A stretch of 64,000 nt of DNA, from NCBI GenBank assembly GCA_016716405.1, contig JADJWK010000002.1, positions 1-64,000 of the forward strand, written 5' to 3'. The position numbers and the translations under genes were made by a program. This document shows, in pieces, positions 38,419 to 47,469 of the stretch; the first letter of the stretch is position 1, and every line of letters starts with the position of its first letter. The notes below the pieces were generated by a model that was not told the DNA's origin, made no database searches, and worked only from the letters and a program-made list of their open reading frames with translations. Source of the DNA: Candidatus Melainabacteria bacterium (GTDB lineage: Bacteria > Cyanobacteriota > Vampirovibrionia > Obscuribacterales > Obscuribacteraceae).

Positions 38419-40057
38419 ATGGTTTTCGCGCGTTACCGGCGGGCTCTTTCGGCCCTGTCCCTGAGCGCTCTGCTTTTCCCTGACCGCTATTAGCCTGCCT
38501 TCCCGGGCTGCGGCTGAGCCTCTCAAGCTCGACGCTACCCAGACCAGGGTCCTGCAGCTGGTCAGGGACGATCAGATCGATGCGGCACGCGCCCTGGTGA
38601 GAAAGACCCTGGAAGGCAAAAGCGATCCCGAGCTCAGCTATCTGCTCTCTGTTCTCGACTGGAAGTCCCAGGACTACAAAGCCGCCGCCGCCAATCTCGG
38701 GGTGGCTCTGGCGGGCAGGGACGCCCAGGACATTCGCGGTCGGGCTCTCATCCTCAATCGTATCGGGGACTGTCATTACGAGACCCGCACTCTCAAGAAG
38801 GCTCTGGATTTTTACCAGGAGGCGATAGCCGAAGCAGAGAAGCTTCCCGAGACCGACAACCTTCCCGTGGCTTTCTATCAGGATGCCGTGGGCACCCTGA
38901 TGCTGCTCAAGGATATCGACCGGGCCGAGACCTATGCCCGCACTATGGTGGATATCGCCTCACGGCGCGAAAGCAACAAAGTCGCCGATGCCGCCGCCCG
39001 GCTCTGGGCCAATCTTCAGCTCGGCACTATCTATCGCCGCCAGGGCAAAGAGAAAGAGATGAAAGAGCACCGCAAGAATAACATGGCCCTGCTCGACAGC
39101 CTTCTCACCCTGCGCTCCGAGCTGGAAGAAGCCGGACAGCTCCCCGATGCGAAGACCTTCGAGAAATATTTCTTCGACCAGTACCTGGCTCAGAACAATC
39201 CTCGCTCAGTCGCCGAATATCTCTGGCTGGCAGCCGAGTTCCGTCCGTTGACATTGCCCCTGATCGAGTGGCGCAGCCAGCTCGGTGCGCCAAAAGCCAT
39301 ATTGCTATGCATTCATGGTCTCGGTCTCGACAATAACGCTTTCTCTTCCTTCGGCAAGGCTCTATCGAAAAGACAGTTCTCTGTCTACGCGCTCGATGTG
39401 CGGGGCTTCGGATCCTGGCTTTCCATCCCCGGGCAGGAGGATGTCGGCTTCAGTACGGCCCTGGCGGATATTGTTTCGGTGACTTCTATGATTCAGGAGC
39501 GACATCCGGGAGTGCCGATCTTTCTGCTCGGTGAATCCATGGGTGGTGGCATTGCCCTGCGCGCCTGTGCGGGCAGCCCGGAAGGCATCAGTGGTGTGAT
39601 CGCCTCGGTGCCCTCGGCGGAGCGTTTTCAGGGCCGGCGTATGGGTCTTTCTGTAGCCGTGCATTTTCTCAACGGACCCAGTAAACCGTTCAATATCGGC
39701 GAGACAGTGGCGGAGAAAGCCACCGTCAGCGAAGACTACCGCAAAGACTGGGCGGCTAATTTCAAGTCGAAAATGAAGATGTCTCCCAAAGAGCTTATCA
39801 AGTTCGCTGTTTTCATGCGGACCACCGAGAGGCAATGCAGCAAGATCGATAAAATGCCGGCGCTCATTGTGCAGGGGCTCAAAGACAGGCTGGTGAAGCC
39901 GGAAGGCACCTACAAGATGTTCGACGCCATCAGCTCCGAAGACAAGACAATGCTCATCGACGGCACTTCCGAGCACCTGATTTTCGAGAGCGACCGGCAG
40001 TCGCAGATTCTTCTCGATACTCTGACATCCTGGCTGGACAATCATATTGCAAAATAA
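38419..40057 (+). CDS. exported alpha/beta hydrolase with TPR region; signal peptide frameshifted
   Basis: The ATG at 38419 opens a signal peptide (RRALSALSLSALLF) that runs into a stop after 24 codons. The next frame continues from 38480 as LTAISLPSRAAAEPLKLDAT to 40057. Removing one base from the TTTTCCC run (38474-38480) restores one frame and a normal signal peptide. The N-terminal 190 residues have TPR-like helices. The C-terminal 290 are an alpha/beta hydrolase of the serine-aminopeptidase/monoacylglycerol-lipase type: nucleophile elbow GESMGG, acid in GLKDRLV, His in SEHLIFE. The only in-frame start for the second part alone is a GTG at 38597, which would lose the export signal. Confidence 0.75.
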
Positions 40058-40135
40058 CTGATACCGTTTAATGCGCTCTTTCTCGAATTCATGTAGCTTG
40101 GACCCTCAGCCACACGACAGAGGGAGATTGTTCGC

Positions 40136-42004
40136 ATGCGTAAGATTGTTGTCGCCTCGATCCTGGCGGTAAGCACGGCTTTTTCAATGGTTCTGAGCCA
40201 GCCTTGTCAAGCAAGGGGCTCGGAGATGTCCACCCTGAGCCATAAGAAGATTTTCAAGGGGCGGGTGACCAATGCTGTTTCCCAGGGCTCCGTCTATTTA
40301 CAGAAACGGGACTATGACAAAGCCGCCGATTCGTTTCGCAAGGCAATCAATCGTAATTCCAGAGATGTAGATGCCATCAACGGCCTCGGGCTGGCTCTTG
40401 CCCTGCAGTTCAAGCTCGACGGTGCCGAGGAGCAATTCAAGCGCGCCGAGAGTCTCGACCCTAACAATCCGGTGACCAAGGTCGGTAAAGCGATCCTCAC
40501 CCGCAACCGCCTGCAGTCCTCCAACAATACATACAGGCAGAACAAGAAAGCCCTTCTCGAGCAGGCCGAGGCCGATTGCAAGTCGGCAATCGCCAGCGAT
40601 CCCAATATGCCCGAAGCCCATGCCGTGCTCGGTCTTGTCTATAAAGAGCAGGACCGCCTGGACGACGCAGCCTCGGAGTTGCGGATCGCCCTCAAGAACG
40701 ACCCCAGCTACGGATTCGTCCTCACTCATCTGGGTATCGTGGAGCTCGATCAGGGCAATGTCACCGACGCCATGAGCCATCTCAAGAGAGCCATCGCTCT
40801 TGATTCCAAGAACTCCACGGCCCACTATGGGCTGGGCAGAGCCTATCTGGCGCAGAATGACGTCAATGCCGCTCTCAAAGAGCTGAATACATCGGCGGCG
40901 CTTTTCCCGAACAGCGCTCCGGTGAATATCGCTTTCGGCGACGCTTACTCGATGCAGGGCAATTTCGTGGCTGCCGTGCAGAAGTATAAAGAAGCCGTAC
41001 GGATCAAGCCCGAGATGATCAAAGCCTATCTCTCTCTGGCCGATATCAGGGAAGCCAGAGGCGATCTTGAATTCGCCATCGCCGACCTGCGCTCGGGCAT
41101 CGAGCTCAATCCCGAGAACAGCGAGCTGCAGACTCGCATCGGCGAGCTTTCCCTGCAAGCCGAGAAAGTCGATGACTCCATCAAGGCTTTCAAGAAAGCC
41201 CTGGAGCTCGACAATGGCAATACTCGCGCCGTGGACGGTCTCACCCGAGCCTATTATGTGAAGACCCAGAAAGACAGCAACGGCGCCTTTTTCGTCTCCA
41301 ACGATTTCGAGGAGGCAGAAAAATCGATCAATGAAGCAATCAGGCTCAATCCGAACAGTCTCCAGCTTCGTCTGGCGGCGGCCAAGCTGAGAGCTCTTTC
41401 GGGCAAGCCGGTGGATCTAAACACGGTCGGCCAGCCCACCAATGACGCCGAGCGTATCTCATACGCCGAGGCTCTGCTCGCCCAGGATCGTTTCGACGAG
41501 AGCGCCCAGCAGATGCAGATGGTGGTCAATAACACCAGCGATCAGAAGCAGCTCTTCGCTCTGGCGGACCTGGCAGTCACCATCAGGGACTTTCCGAGCG
41601 CCGAAGCCGCTTATAAAAAGGCCGGTACCACAAATGGTGGCGCCGAGCGCAGCAAACGCGGGCTGCATCAGGTCGAGACCCTGCAGGAAGCCGCTAACCG
41701 CGACTTCCGCCTGGCCAACGACCTGGCTCGCAAGAAGCAGCGTCCCTCGGCTATCGACAATTTCAAGAAGGCGGCTTACGAGAATCCGCGTCTTGCCGAA
41801 GCTCGCCTCGGCCTTGCCGACACCATCGAGAAGAGCCGCAGCAAAGACCCTGCCCAGCTCCGGGAGGCAGCCCGGCAGTACAAGGCATATCTCGGACTGA
41901 AAAAGGACCTGCCTGAAAAAGAGCAGCGCAAATATCAGAAGAAGATCGAGAAGCTCGAGCTGGCTGCTTACAAGATCGAGCAGCGCACTCTGGCTACTCA
42001 CTAA
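40136..42004 (+). CDS. secreted TPR-repeat protein
   Basis: A 622-residue protein with a signal peptide (KIVVASILAVSTAFSMVLSQ) and about twelve TPR units across residues 45-600, for example AADSFRKAINRNSRDVDAIN, HYGLGRAYLAQNDVNAALKE and SLADIREARGDLEFAIADLR. It presumably works as a periplasmic or outer-membrane-associated scaffold. AGGGAG lies upstream of the ATG. It is followed by a TPR lipoprotein on the same strand. No catalytic domain is seen. Confidence 0.85.
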   Translation: MRKIVVASILAVSTAFSMVLSQPCQARGSEMSTLSHKKIFKGRVTNAVSQGSVYLQKRDYDKAADSFRKAINRNSRDVDAINGLGLALALQFKLDGAEEQFKRAESLDPNNPVTKVGKAILTRNRLQSSNNTYRQNKKALLEQAEADCKSAIASDPNMPEAHAVLGLVYKEQDRLDDAASELRIALKNDPSYGFVLTHLGIVELDQGNVTDAMSHLKRAIALDSKNSTAHYGLGRAYLAQNDVNAALKELNTSAALFPNSAPVNIAFGDAYSMQGNFVAAVQKYKEAVRIKPEMIKAYLSLADIREARGDLEFAIADLRSGIELNPENSELQTRIGELSLQAEKVDDSIKAFKKALELDNGNTRAVDGLTRAYYVKTQKDSNGAFFVSNDFEEAEKSINEAIRLNPNSLQLRLAAAKLRALSGKPVDLNTVGQPTNDAERISYAEALLAQDRFDESAQQMQMVVNNTSDQKQLFALADLAVTIRDFPSAEAAYKKAGTTNGGAERSKRGLHQVETLQEAANRDFRLANDLARKKQRPSAIDNFKKAAYENPRLAEARLGLADTIEKSRSKDPAQLREAARQYKAYLGLKKDLPEKEQRKYQKKIEKLELAAYKIEQRTLATH

Positions 42005-42010
42005 TATGAT
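42005..42010 (+). promoter_or_regulatory. -10-like box TATGAT, 8 nt before the TPR lipoprotein start
   Basis: TATGAT overlaps the end of the preceding gene and ends eight bases before the ATG at 42019. No Shine-Dalgarno is visible. Confidence 0.45.
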
Positions 42011-42018
42011 TTCGGCAA

Positions 42019-43125
42019 ATGGGACGCGATTCAGGTAATCAGCCAGGGACGGCCGGGCCGGTATTCTCAGGCCTGGTTGCCGGCAGGCTGCTCTTTACTA
42101 TGTATGGCGTCTGCCTGAGCCTGGTTCTGACCGGATGTTCCGGGGATGAGTCTTCGCCGGAGACCGAGACGCCCGGAAAAGACAGGAGAATGGCCGAAGA
42201 GCGCAACATGCCTTTCCTCGGACAGGTCGACAATCCCCGTTATAAGTCGCAGTACATGGGGAAGAAGCTGACGACCTTCGCCGACTATCTCGCTGCTGCC
42301 CGGGATGCCCAGGAGAAGAACGCATACTATGAGGCCTACCAGTTCGCCCGCAAAGCTGCCGCCCTCGAGGACAGGTCCGGGGAGGCTCACTATATCATCG
42401 GTGTGGGTCTGTGCGCTTCGGCCTATGGTGACGAGGACGAGGCCCTGGCCGAGCTCAAGCGGGCAATCGACCTGGGCTTCGAAGACGGCAATCTCTATGA
42501 GTATATGGCCAAGATCTATGACGGCAAGAAGCAATACGGAGAGGCCGTCAAAGCGCTTACCAGGGCAATCGAGCTGCGGCCCACCGATATCGGTCTTTAT
42601 GGCGAGAGGGCTGCCATGTACGTTTTCACAGGCGATTTGAAGCAGGCGGAGAAGGATTATACCAGGCGTATCGAGATGTCTGATTCGAGGCGGTCCGAAA
42701 GTCTTCTCATCAGGGGTCGCTTCTATGAGGGCCAGAAGAGATACGAGGAAGCCCTCGCCGACTATACTGCCGCAGTGGAGCATGACCTCCGCGAGACCGA
42801 CGAGCTTCGCGCCCGGGTCGGTGCCCTTGTCGCTCTCGGGCGGCGAAAGGAAGCCGTCGAGGATCTTGATGAGATCATCGAGCGCAACCCCAATGACGAC
42901 GATTCCATAAGGACCAGAGGAAATCTCTACTTCGAGCTGGGGAATCTCGAATCGGCTCTGAAAGACTTCAGTACTGCCATCCAGCATTCGCCGGACCAGG
43001 ACAGGCTCGCCTACGAGGCCAGAGCCCGGGTATATGACAGGCTCGGTCGAAAGGACCGGGCTGAGGCTGACAGGAAGGCAGCCAGAGAGATCGCCGATGC
43101 TCCGGCGGAAAAACCCATATATTAG
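42019..43125 (+). CDS. TPR-repeat lipoprotein
   Basis: A 368-residue protein with a lipobox at about 36-40 (LSLVLTGC), so it is probably a membrane lipoprotein. After a polar linker come six to seven TPR units, for example EAVKALTRAIELRPTDIGLY, YEEALADYTAAVEHDLRETD and ESALKDFSTAIQHSPDQDRL. The export signal would be unusually long from the ATG at 42019; an ATG at 42100 would give a very short one without basic residues. The TATGAT box eight bases upstream favours the first. It lies 14 bases after the preceding TPR gene. Confidence 0.8.
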   Translation: MGRDSGNQPGTAGPVFSGLVAGRLLFTMYGVCLSLVLTGCSGDESSPETETPGKDRRMAEERNMPFLGQVDNPRYKSQYMGKKLTTFADYLAAARDAQEKNAYYEAYQFARKAAALEDRSGEAHYIIGVGLCASAYGDEDEALAELKRAIDLGFEDGNLYEYMAKIYDGKKQYGEAVKALTRAIELRPTDIGLYGERAAMYVFTGDLKQAEKDYTRRIEMSDSRRSESLLIRGRFYEGQKRYEEALADYTAAVEHDLRETDELRARVGALVALGRRKEAVEDLDEIIERNPNDDDSIRTRGNLYFELGNLESALKDFSTAIQHSPDQDRLAYEARARVYDRLGRKDRAEADRKAAREIADAPAEKPIY

Positions 43126-43147
43126 GTCGTTGAAGCCTGAGTCCGGT

Positions 43148-43153
43148 TATAAT
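43148..43153 (+). promoter_or_regulatory. -10 box TATAAT for the carbonic-anhydrase-like gene
   Basis: A consensus TATAAT lies 29 bases before the GTG at 43183. The implied leader of about 22 bases holds a GAGGAG ribosome-binding site, in contrast to the leaderless starts elsewhere. Confidence 0.55.
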
Positions 43154-43182
43154 TTGACTTCTTGCGAAGAGGAGCTATCGCC

Positions 43183-43794
43183 GTGCCCGAAAATAATCCG
43201 AGCGCCACTCGATCCATAAAGTTCTCCAACCGTCTTGATCCGGTGGAATCGAGAGAGGATCTGCCGTCTCTCTGGCTCGATACACCCATCGAAGAGTTGA
43301 TCGGCGCTCATAATTTCGGCAAGGAAATCGAGGGGGCGAGCCAGCCGCGACTGCTCATCGTCTCCTGCATCGAGTTCCGTTTCAGCCCCCAGATTCCCAA
43401 CAACTTCGCTTATGTCATCCGCTCCGCCGGCGGTCGCATGTCCAACCTGGCCGGGTCGGAGTTCGCCCTCTCTTATATCTTCGCCAAAGGTGTCCGGCAT
43501 ATCGCCATCGTCGGTCACAACGATTGCGGCATGACCAAGGTCGAGGAGTCCAAGCCTGCTCTCATAGAGGCTCTTATAGACCAGGGCTGGAAGAAGGAGA
43601 AAGCTGTCGCCTTTATCGAGGAGAATGCCGGAGGCTTCGCCATGGACGACGAGATCGAATCCCTCCGCCGCGAGTTTCTCAGACTTCGCTCGCTGTTCAA
43701 CAATGTCGTGATTGCTCCTCTGTTCGTGTCCCTTTCCAGCAATCGTCTGCACATTCCGAGCTGGCATTCCCTATATAAGAACAGCAATCAGTAA
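43183..43794 (+). CDS. beta-carbonic-anhydrase-like protein with an altered active site
   Basis: About 203 residues. Zinc ligands of the beta class are recognisable: Cys in VSCIEFRF and His/Cys in GHNDCGM. The catalytic C-x-D-x-R motif of true beta enzymes reads C-I-E-F-R here, with Glu in place of Asp. The fold pattern (FAYVIRSAGGRMSNL, AIVGHNDCGM) agrees with the family, whose enzymes interconvert CO2 and bicarbonate. Activity is uncertain because of the Glu. I chose the GTG at 43183, preceded by GAGGAG, over a TTG at 43162. It ends with no terminator seen, 98 bases before the EF-hand genes. Confidence 0.75.
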   Translation: MPENNPSATRSIKFSNRLDPVESREDLPSLWLDTPIEELIGAHNFGKEIEGASQPRLLIVSCIEFRFSPQIPNNFAYVIRSAGGRMSNLAGSEFALSYIFAKGVRHIAIVGHNDCGMTKVEESKPALIEALIDQGWKKEKAVAFIEENAGGFAMDDEIESLRREFLRLRSLFNNVVIAPLFVSLSSNRLHIPSWHSLYKNSNQ

Positions 43795-43833
43795 GTCCTG
43801 CCACAGCTCTGTAACGGAGCCGCCACCTGTTTG

Positions 43834-43858
43834 ACACACCTGCCCGGCTAAGGTGTGT
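43834..43858. promoter_or_regulatory. inverted repeat overlapping a -35-like element before the EF-hand gene
   Basis: ACACACCT (43834-43841), a 9-base spacer and AGGTGTGT (43851-43858) form a perfect 8-bp inverted repeat. It overlaps TTGACA (43831-43836). It could be an operator that controls the gene at 43893, or a hairpin in its leader. Confidence 0.55.
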
Positions 43859-43892
43859 GTATTCGCTCTCATCGTTATTTGAGGACAGGTAA

Positions 43893-45206
43893 ATGAGCAA
43901 TCAGTTTTTTGAGCAGGACAATCAAGTAAGAGATGTCACCAGTGATCCCACAAACCCTGTGACTTACCAGGCAGCAAACGAGTTTTTGCAAAGCGACAGG
44001 ATCACCGGCACCAATGATCGATCGAAAGAATTCAGCCGGCAGCTCGCCGAGGAAGGTGTTCTGCCGCAACTGCTGGTTTCGGAAATGGACAGGATCGATA
44101 TCGATGGCAATAATGAGATCACCCGGGCAGAATTGAAGATGGCTCTCAATTCGAGCAACAGCTCGGTTCTTACGAAGCTTGCCGCAGATTATGCCCTGGA
44201 GAATTTCAAGACCATAGATGTAAGCAACGATTGGCTCGGAGGGCTCTTCGCCAATCACGATGTCCTTTCCAGAGATGATGTCGGCGACTGGGCCAAGAAA
44301 AACCCGATCAAAGAGCAGGACCTTCCCGGTGACGGTGTCGGTGCCCGGATTCTAAACGAGAACAGGCACAATCTCGACCTCAATTCGGACGATAACGTTA
44401 CGCAGGACGAGCTCACGATAGTCATGGAGAATACCGAGAAAGGATCGGATCTGCACGAGGCCGCCCGCTATGCCTCCAATAATTTCAAGCGTATAGACGA
44501 GAGCGACGACTGGCCCGTGCTCGGTATCCTGGCGGATCACAGCAAACTTTCGATGGACGACATCAAGCACTGGTCCGATAAGAACAAAGACGGCACCTTC
44601 ACCAGTCTTGGAAGGTCCGGAGCGGTTGCTGACGCGAGAACAGGCACCGAAAGCGATGCCGGTTCCGAAGCAGTCCCCGAAGCAGGCACCGAATCCGATA
44701 TCGAATCCGATACCGTAAACGGTGCCAGGTCCGGAATCAGCGCCGCGGCGCATGCCGTCGCTGACGCGGTGACCCGAGCTCACACCCATGCCGGAACCCA
44801 TGCTGAAATGGGCGCGGGGGCAGGCTCGGGCAACAATATTGTTAGCGCAGCGAAGCCGGATGAGAGTGTCGAGGAGGCGTGCGTGAAACTGCTCGAAGAC
44901 CCGAATGCATCACCGGAAGTACGGCTTCGGGCTGTGACCAGGCTCATCGAAAACGGAATCGGCGAGGTTTTGTTGCATGACGCCGACGGTCGCGAGTTTC
45001 AAGCTCGCTTGAGCTTCAGTCCCGTGTCCCCGGGCAGCCAGCGCAATTACATCACTATGTGGGCCGATGTGGATGGCAGACCCCGGCCGGTCCTTCGGGC
45101 CATCGAAGACGGCGGCATGTTTCAGCAGCAGATCGGCGCCGACGGCAAGCCGGTGAGCTATTACGGATCCGCCTGGGGTGCCGGTGGCAATACGGTTTTC
45201 AGATAG
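43893..45206 (+). CDS. EF-hand protein with two EF modules (paralogue 1)
   Basis: A 437-residue protein without a signal peptide. It contains two modules of about 100 residues, each with a calcium-type EF-hand loop: DIDGNNEITRAE and DLNSDDNVTQDE (D/N at loop positions 1, 3, 5 and Glu at 12). Each loop is followed by an AADYALENFK-like helix and a shared NHDVLSRDDVGDW motif. A low-complexity linker rich in Ala, Glu, Gly and Thr (about 245-320) connects to a C-terminal domain of about 115 residues. GAGGACAGG precedes the ATG. It is the first of three paralogues in a row. Confidence 0.8.
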   Translation: MSNQFFEQDNQVRDVTSDPTNPVTYQAANEFLQSDRITGTNDRSKEFSRQLAEEGVLPQLLVSEMDRIDIDGNNEITRAELKMALNSSNSSVLTKLAADYALENFKTIDVSNDWLGGLFANHDVLSRDDVGDWAKKNPIKEQDLPGDGVGARILNENRHNLDLNSDDNVTQDELTIVMENTEKGSDLHEAARYASNNFKRIDESDDWPVLGILADHSKLSMDDIKHWSDKNKDGTFTSLGRSGAVADARTGTESDAGSEAVPEAGTESDIESDTVNGARSGISAAAHAVADAVTRAHTHAGTHAEMGAGAGSGNNIVSAAKPDESVEEACVKLLEDPNASPEVRLRAVTRLIENGIGEVLLHDADGREFQARLSFSPVSPGSQRNYITMWADVDGRPRPVLRAIEDGGMFQQQIGADGKPVSYYGSAWGAGGNTVFR

Positions 45207-45263
45207 ATTTGCAGAGGGAACCGGGAGCCATGTCACGGCGCCTGGTCGATGAGGGAGAAAGGG

Positions 45264-45290
45264 AGGAGCCAGCAGGCTCCTTTCTTGTTT
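45264..45290 (+). terminator. intrinsic terminator after EF-hand gene 1
   Basis: AGGAGCC (45264-45270), loop AGCA, GGCTCCT (45275-45281) is followed by TTCTTGTTTG. It lies about 60 bases after the stop codon. Confidence 0.85.
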
Positions 45291-45378
45291 GTTGCCACAC
45301 CGATGCCACAGTTTCGCCACCTCTACGCCACGCCGATCCGCTGACACTGGAGAGAGCCGAGTTTCTGGAGTATTGAGA

Positions 45379-45960
45379 ATGTCTGATCAGATCGCGACTT
45401 GTTTCATTGCGGATCACCTGAGCAAGCTGCCTGCCATCGAGAAACCTCTCAAAGAGTATCTTGCCTCCGGCGGAGACAGGGAGAGTGAGGAATTCCGGAA
45501 TCTCTCCTTTCGTCTAGAGAAGGACGGTATTCTGCCCCTGGTATTGCTTATCGAGATGTCGACCCTGGACCGAGATGAGGACGGTGAGCTGACCCCGCGC
45601 GAGCTCCATGAGACCCTCTCGGGAACAGGCTCCTGGATGGCCCGGGCGGCTGCCGACTATGCCCTGGAGAATTTCGATAGGATAGGAGCCGGGTCGAAAG
45701 CCGGAAGCCTTTCGTCCGGAGAGCTGAAAGCCTGGTCGGAGAGACACAGACCGACTGCCGCCAACAGAGGTTATGACTTGCAGGATCTGGATCTCTACAT
45801 GCTCAGTGGGATTTGCCAGAAGTTCGCCCCGGAGCCCAGCCATTACCGGAGCCTGTCTGAGATTCTCCAGGAGCGAAAGCAGATCGACTATCTCTGGTAC
45901 AAGCACGGTCGAAAAGACAGGATCACTCCCGAGTTCATGAGATATTCGCCACAGTTCTGA
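45379..45960 (+). CDS. EF-hand protein (paralogue 2)
   Basis: About 193 residues from the ATG at 45379, which has GGAG about ten bases upstream; the frame extends to 45289 but the added part is not protein-like. One EF-hand module is present, with the loop DRDEDGELTPRE, preceded by the shared LEKDGILPLVLLIEM strand and followed by AADYALENFDRI. The C-terminal 75 residues differ from the other two paralogues. No signal peptide is seen. Calcium binding is inferred from the loop residues. Confidence 0.78.
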   Translation: MSDQIATCFIADHLSKLPAIEKPLKEYLASGGDRESEEFRNLSFRLEKDGILPLVLLIEMSTLDRDEDGELTPRELHETLSGTGSWMARAAADYALENFDRIGAGSKAGSLSSGELKAWSERHRPTAANRGYDLQDLDLYMLSGICQKFAPEPSHYRSLSEILQERKQIDYLWYKHGRKDRITPEFMRYSPQF

Positions 45961-45996
45961 CACAGTTCCGACCGGCATTGGACACAGTCCGGGTCA

Positions 45997-46002
45997 TAGA
46001 CT
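45997..46002 (+). promoter_or_regulatory. -10-like box TAGACT, 6 nt before EF-hand gene 3
   Basis: TAGACT ends six bases before the ATG at 46009; the same hexamer precedes the 36-aa ORF at 17267. Confidence 0.5.
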
Positions 46003-46008
46003 ACGAGT

Positions 46009-46674
46009 ATGGAGCTCGACCCGACCTTTCATCCCTCCCCGAGTTTTTCAGAGGCAATTACCATGGATATCAGATGCAGTTTCGAAGAGACTATCGGTCA
46101 TACCCCCGTCATCGATGCGGACCTTCTACTCGAGCAAACAGCGCCGGCGCAGAATAAGATCGAGAGCCAGAAAATGCTCTCTGCCAAGCTCGAAGAAGAC
46201 GGTATTCTTCCTCAGCTCCTGGTCGTGACCCGGGACACTCTCGACCTGGATGAAGACGGCAGTATAACGAAAGCCGAGCTCGAGAGAAGTCTCGAAAAGG
46301 GACTGCCTCTCAAGACCGGTGCTGCTGCCCGGTATGCCCTGGACAATTTCGAGCGTATCGATCTCGCCAACGATCTGCTTCCGGGCGGACTTCTCGCCGA
46401 TCATGACAGTCTTTCGGTAGACGACGTCAAGGACTGGGGCAAGAGCCATCCGGTGAATCTCCGCGGCGACTACGGTGTCGAGGGCCTCAGGCTCCAGATC
46501 GCAGCCGGTGTTTGTGACGCCGTCGAGCCCGAGAAGCCGGAGACTGTCGAGGGAGTATTTGGACAGACAGGCGCGATTCTGAATATGATTACCGCTGTAA
46601 AAGGCGGGCACGGCAATTCGCGTTATGACAGCTATGGCTCCGGCTGGAACAGCAGAAAGCCCACTTACTACTGA
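46009..46674 (+). CDS. EF-hand protein (paralogue 3)
   Basis: A 221-residue protein with one EF-hand module: LEEDGILPQLLVVTRDTL, the loop DLDEDGSITKAE, then ARYALDNFERIDL and a HDSLSVDDVKDWGK motif shared by all three paralogues. The last 45 residues are Gly/Ser/Tyr-rich. The ATG at 46009 lies six bases after TAGACT, so the transcript may be leaderless; an ATG at 46063 is possible. A strong terminator follows. Close repetition and intact loops point to recent tandem duplication. Confidence 0.8.
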   Translation: MELDPTFHPSPSFSEAITMDIRCSFEETIGHTPVIDADLLLEQTAPAQNKIESQKMLSAKLEEDGILPQLLVVTRDTLDLDEDGSITKAELERSLEKGLPLKTGAAARYALDNFERIDLANDLLPGGLLADHDSLSVDDVKDWGKSHPVNLRGDYGVEGLRLQIAAGVCDAVEPEKPETVEGVFGQTGAILNMITAVKGGHGNSRYDSYGSGWNSRKPTYY

Positions 46675-46696
46675 GTTTAACGATGAGGGAACGATC

Positions 46697-46719
46697 AAGG
46701 AGCCGTCTGGCTCCTTTTT
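46697..46719 (+). terminator. intrinsic terminator after EF-hand gene 3
   Basis: AAGGAGCC (46697-46704), loop GTCT, GGCTCCTT (46709-46716) is followed by TTT. It resembles the terminator after paralogue 1 (shared GGAGCC/GGCTCC), which supports a common origin by duplication. Confidence 0.88.
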
Positions 46720-46747
46720 CGCTTGAATGCCTGAATTGACTGGCTTA

Positions 46748-47428
46748 TCAGCGCGAGCGAATGCGGTAGCCCACTCTGGGGACGTTTTCTATGATGGAGT
46801 CGGCTTCGTTCTCGCCGGAGTCCAGCTTCTTGCGAATTCTCTTGACGGCACTGCGCAGGGCGTCGGAAGTGGCTTCCGAGTCGGAGGGCCAGATCCTGGT
46901 CAGGAGAGCGTCACCGGAGAAGACCTGATCCGGGTGCCGCATGAGGAATTCCAGGAGCTCGAAGTCCTTGGGCGACAGATGCACTTCCTGACCGGCTCTG
47001 GTGACTTTGTGCAAAGCCGGATCGAGCTCCACATCACCGCTTTTCATGATGCTGGGGACTACCTGGGAAGGGCGCCGGAGCAGGGCTCTTATCCTGGCAG
47101 CCAGCTCTCTGACCGAGAAAGGCTTGGTGAGATAGTCATCGGCGCCGGAGTCGAAACCCTGCTCTTTGTCGCTGATTCTATCTTTGCCCGTGAGAAAAAT
47201 TATCGGCGTATCGCCGCCTTTTCCCCGGAATTCCCGGACGATATCGATGCCCTGGAGGAGGGGGAGGTCCCAGTCGATAATCGCGACATCGTATTCGTTG
47301 ATGCTCAGGAAGTCGAGCCCGGATCTGCCGTCGTGGCATATGTCCACGGCATAGCGTTCGGCGGTGAGCCATTGCACCACCATGTTCGCCAGGTCTCTGT
47401 CGTCTTCGACCAGCAGTATCTTGGCCAT
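46748..47428 (-). CDS. OmpR/PhoB-family response regulator
   Basis: About 226 residues: a receiver domain starting MAKILLVEDDRDLAN, phosphoacceptor Asp in VAIIDWDLPL, Thr in FLTGK and Lys in YLTKPFS, followed by a winged-helix DNA-binding domain (HLSPKDFELLEFLMRHPDQV, SVKRIRKKL-type recognition region). The ATG at 47428 has AGAGG six bases upstream; the frame extends to 47506 across the divergent promoter region. It is divergent from the sensor kinase at 47470, with only 41 bases between them, so it probably receives phosphate from that kinase. Confidence 0.92.
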   Translation of the reverse strand: MAKILLVEDDRDLANMVVQWLTAERYAVDICHDGRSGLDFLSINEYDVAIIDWDLPLLQGIDIVREFRGKGGDTPIIFLTGKDRISDKEQGFDSGADDYLTKPFSVRELAARIRALLRRPSQVVPSIMKSGDVELDPALHKVTRAGQEVHLSPKDFELLEFLMRHPDQVFSGDALLTRIWPSDSEATSDALRSAVKRIRKKLDSGENEADSIIENVPRVGYRIRSR

Positions 47429-47458
47429 ATTGCCTCTTTTCTCCGAGCCGGAATAGAT

Positions 47459-47464
47459 TATATT
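47459..47464 (+). promoter_or_regulatory. -10-like box TATATT, 5 nt before the sensor-kinase start
   Basis: TATATT ends five bases before the ATG at 47470 in the short divergent spacer. No Shine-Dalgarno is present on this side. Confidence 0.45.
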
Positions 47465-47469
47465 ACTCC

